From the NCBI GenBank assembly GCA_028284075.1, contig JANQSL010000135.1, positions 1 through 44,242 on the forward strand: a stretch of DNA of 44,242 nucleotides. The letters run 5' to 3'. A program made the position numbers and the translations under genes. The stretch is from Candidatus Sumerlaeia bacterium. Its GTDB lineage: Bacteria; Sumerlaeota; Sumerlaeia; SLMS01; JAHLLQ01. This document shows, piece after piece, positions 43,348 to 44,242 of this stretch (its first letter is position 1; every line of letters starts with the position of its first letter). The notes beneath the pieces were generated by a model. The model searched no databases. It saw nothing but the letters and a program-made list of their open reading frames with translations, and had not been told where the DNA came from.

Positions 43348-43947
43348 ATGAAAAACGTCAGCCGGGACATACTCGACCGATGCCGTAACGGCGACGCGGA
43401 GGCCTTCTCCGAGGTGGTGCAGACCTATGAACGACCGCTTTTCTCCTACGTCTATCGGTTCACCGCCGGAGAGTGTGGACTCCCGGACTCCGAGGACATC
43501 GTCCAGGAGGTGTTTCTCAAGGTCTGGCGGGGACTTCCCCGCTGGAACCCCGTTCCTCCGCGATCCTTCGAGGCATGGCTCTTCACGATTGCCAGAAACC
43601 ATCTCGTGGAACTGCTGCGGCGTCCCCGTCCACAGCTCGTTCACAACACCGGTGACCGGGACGACATACTCGGGCGCATTGTGGACGAACAAAGACCCTC
43701 GCCGCGAGACAATGCCAGCTTCCGCGAACTCGAAGCATCTCTTGCAACAGCCGTCGCGGCGCTTCCGGAAGCGCTGCGAACCGTGTTCCTCCTCCGGTTT
43801 CACGAGGACCTTTCCTACCTCGAAATCGCGGAGTGCATGGATTGCGAGGTGGGAACAGTGAAATCCCGGCTGTCCCGTGCACGGGCTTTTCTCACCACAG
43901 AGCTTCGGGAAAAAACCACAACCCGTAGAAAAGGAATGGGATCGTGA
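43348..43947 (+). CDS. ECF-type RNA polymerase sigma factor
   Basis: The 199-residue protein has sigma region 2 (about residues 10-85; DSEDIVQEVFLKVW then FEAWLFTIARNHLVELLRR) and region 4 (about 137-182; LPEALRTVFLLRFHEDLSYL then EIAECMDCEVGTVKSRLSRA). It is a typical free-standing ECF sigma factor, unlike the fused one at 13244-16798. The next gene overlaps its stop by three bases and is the likely regulator. Its regulon cannot be told from the sequence. Confidence 0.92.
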   Translation: MKNVSRDILDRCRNGDAEAFSEVVQTYERPLFSYVYRFTAGECGLPDSEDIVQEVFLKVWRGLPRWNPVPPRSFEAWLFTIARNHLVELLRRPRPQLVHNTGDRDDILGRIVDEQRPSPRDNASFRELEASLATAVAALPEALRTVFLLRFHEDLSYLEIAECMDCEVGTVKSRLSRARAFLTTELREKTTTRRKGMGS

Positions 43948-44242
43948 AGAATCCGCCAATGTCGCCGGACGAATTTCGAGACTACCTCTCGGAGATGAGT
44001 TCCGCCGGGTTCGAAAGAGCCATGGAAGACCCTCTTGTTCGCGAGTGTCTCGAAACCGGTGACGAATACGCCAAAGTATATCGCGACGTCGAAGCGGTTA
44101 ACCGCCTGCTTCAGCGTTTCGAAGTTCCCGAGCCTCGGGTGAACATCGGTGCACGAGTCATGGGCCGAATCGCCGCGGAAGAGCATCGTTCCAGCCGGCC
44201 AACGCTGCTTGCCGCGGCCCGGCGCACCTTCACCAGACAGTT
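43944..44242 (+). CDS. Putative anti-sigma or sigma-linked protein, cut by the window end
   Basis: GTG 43944 overlaps the stop of the sigma gene (GTGA). The visible 99 residues begin MKNPPMSPDEFRDYLSEMSS and contain helices with an acidic/basic pattern (VYRDVEAVNRLLQRFEVPEP). No HxxxCxxC zinc-binding anti-sigma motif is visible. Position and coupling suggest an anti-sigma factor whose membrane helix would come later. It is incomplete, so the call rests on context. Confidence 0.6.
   Translation, partial: MKNPPMSPDEFRDYLSEMSSAGFERAMEDPLVRECLETGDEYAKVYRDVEAVNRLLQRFEVPEPRVNIGARVMGRIAAEEHRSSRPTLLAAARRTFTRQ

Overview
The window reads as a chromosomal segment of an uncultured, deep-branching Gram-negative bacterium with a moderately high GC content. 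The best clues are a prepilin-type protein of the kind common in Planctomycetota, Hydrogenedentota and Sumerlaeota-like genomes, many secreted FG-GAP, beta-propeller and S74-tailed proteins, an ECF sigma factor fused to an extracytoplasmic domain, and a DUF2723 protein. No rRNA or marker gene fixes the phylum, so this placement is inference.

Layout. Positions 1-4265 are ordinary chromosome: a DUF2723/TPR membrane protein and an aldo/keto reductase (minus-strand operon), then a plus-strand operon of three very small membrane proteins ending just before an intact tRNA-Leu(UAA) at 4338-4424. From that tRNA to about 17.7 kb the DNA is punctuated by three copies (B, C, D) of a roughly 280-bp non-coding repeat. 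Each carries the tRNA-Leu 3' half from the anticodon loop to CCA. The copies are spaced 4.2-4.5 kb apart, which makes three cassettes: (1) a TetR regulator and a divergent FG-GAP secreted protein with two palindromic operator candidates; (2) an AT-richer block with a LysR regulator, crotonase, quinone oxidoreductase, DUF4437 lipoprotein and broken SDR, bounded on the left by a tRNA-Asn 3' half; (3) an ECF sigma factor fused to a membrane segment and a large repeat domain. A decayed fifth tRNA-3' remnant (E) lies near 30.68 kb. No integrase or transposase with an intact reading frame is visible.

Positions 18.1-25.9 kb hold the most system-like set, all on the plus strand: a secreted NUC1-type endonuclease, a CapV-like patatin phospholipase, a membrane protein with a TrkA-N-like NAD-binding domain and a C-terminal RyR-like domain, and a DUF4062-nSTAND1 NTPase ending in about six membrane helices. 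I infer a candidate immunity or conflict module; no sequence evidence proves that role. A second, different patatin faces it from the minus strand. Positions 27.0-30.6 kb hold an SDR fragment, two alpha/beta hydrolases with probable Cys nucleophiles and a divergent AraC regulator.

Positions 31-37.9 kb encode secreted propeller proteins (one with a frameshift in a T7 run), then a likely metal-responsive locus: a near-consensus Fur-family box beside a perfect 11-bp inverted repeat, a MerC-like small protein and two His-rich proteins around a prepilin-like protein, followed by a GNAT acetyltransferase. Positions 38-43.1 kb hold three tandem paralogues with N-terminal export signals and C-terminal S74 intramolecular-chaperone domains, plus a small secreted protein. 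The last three genes of this group are joined by ATGA overlaps. The window ends with an ECF sigma factor and a GTG-initiated, overlapping, truncated partner gene.
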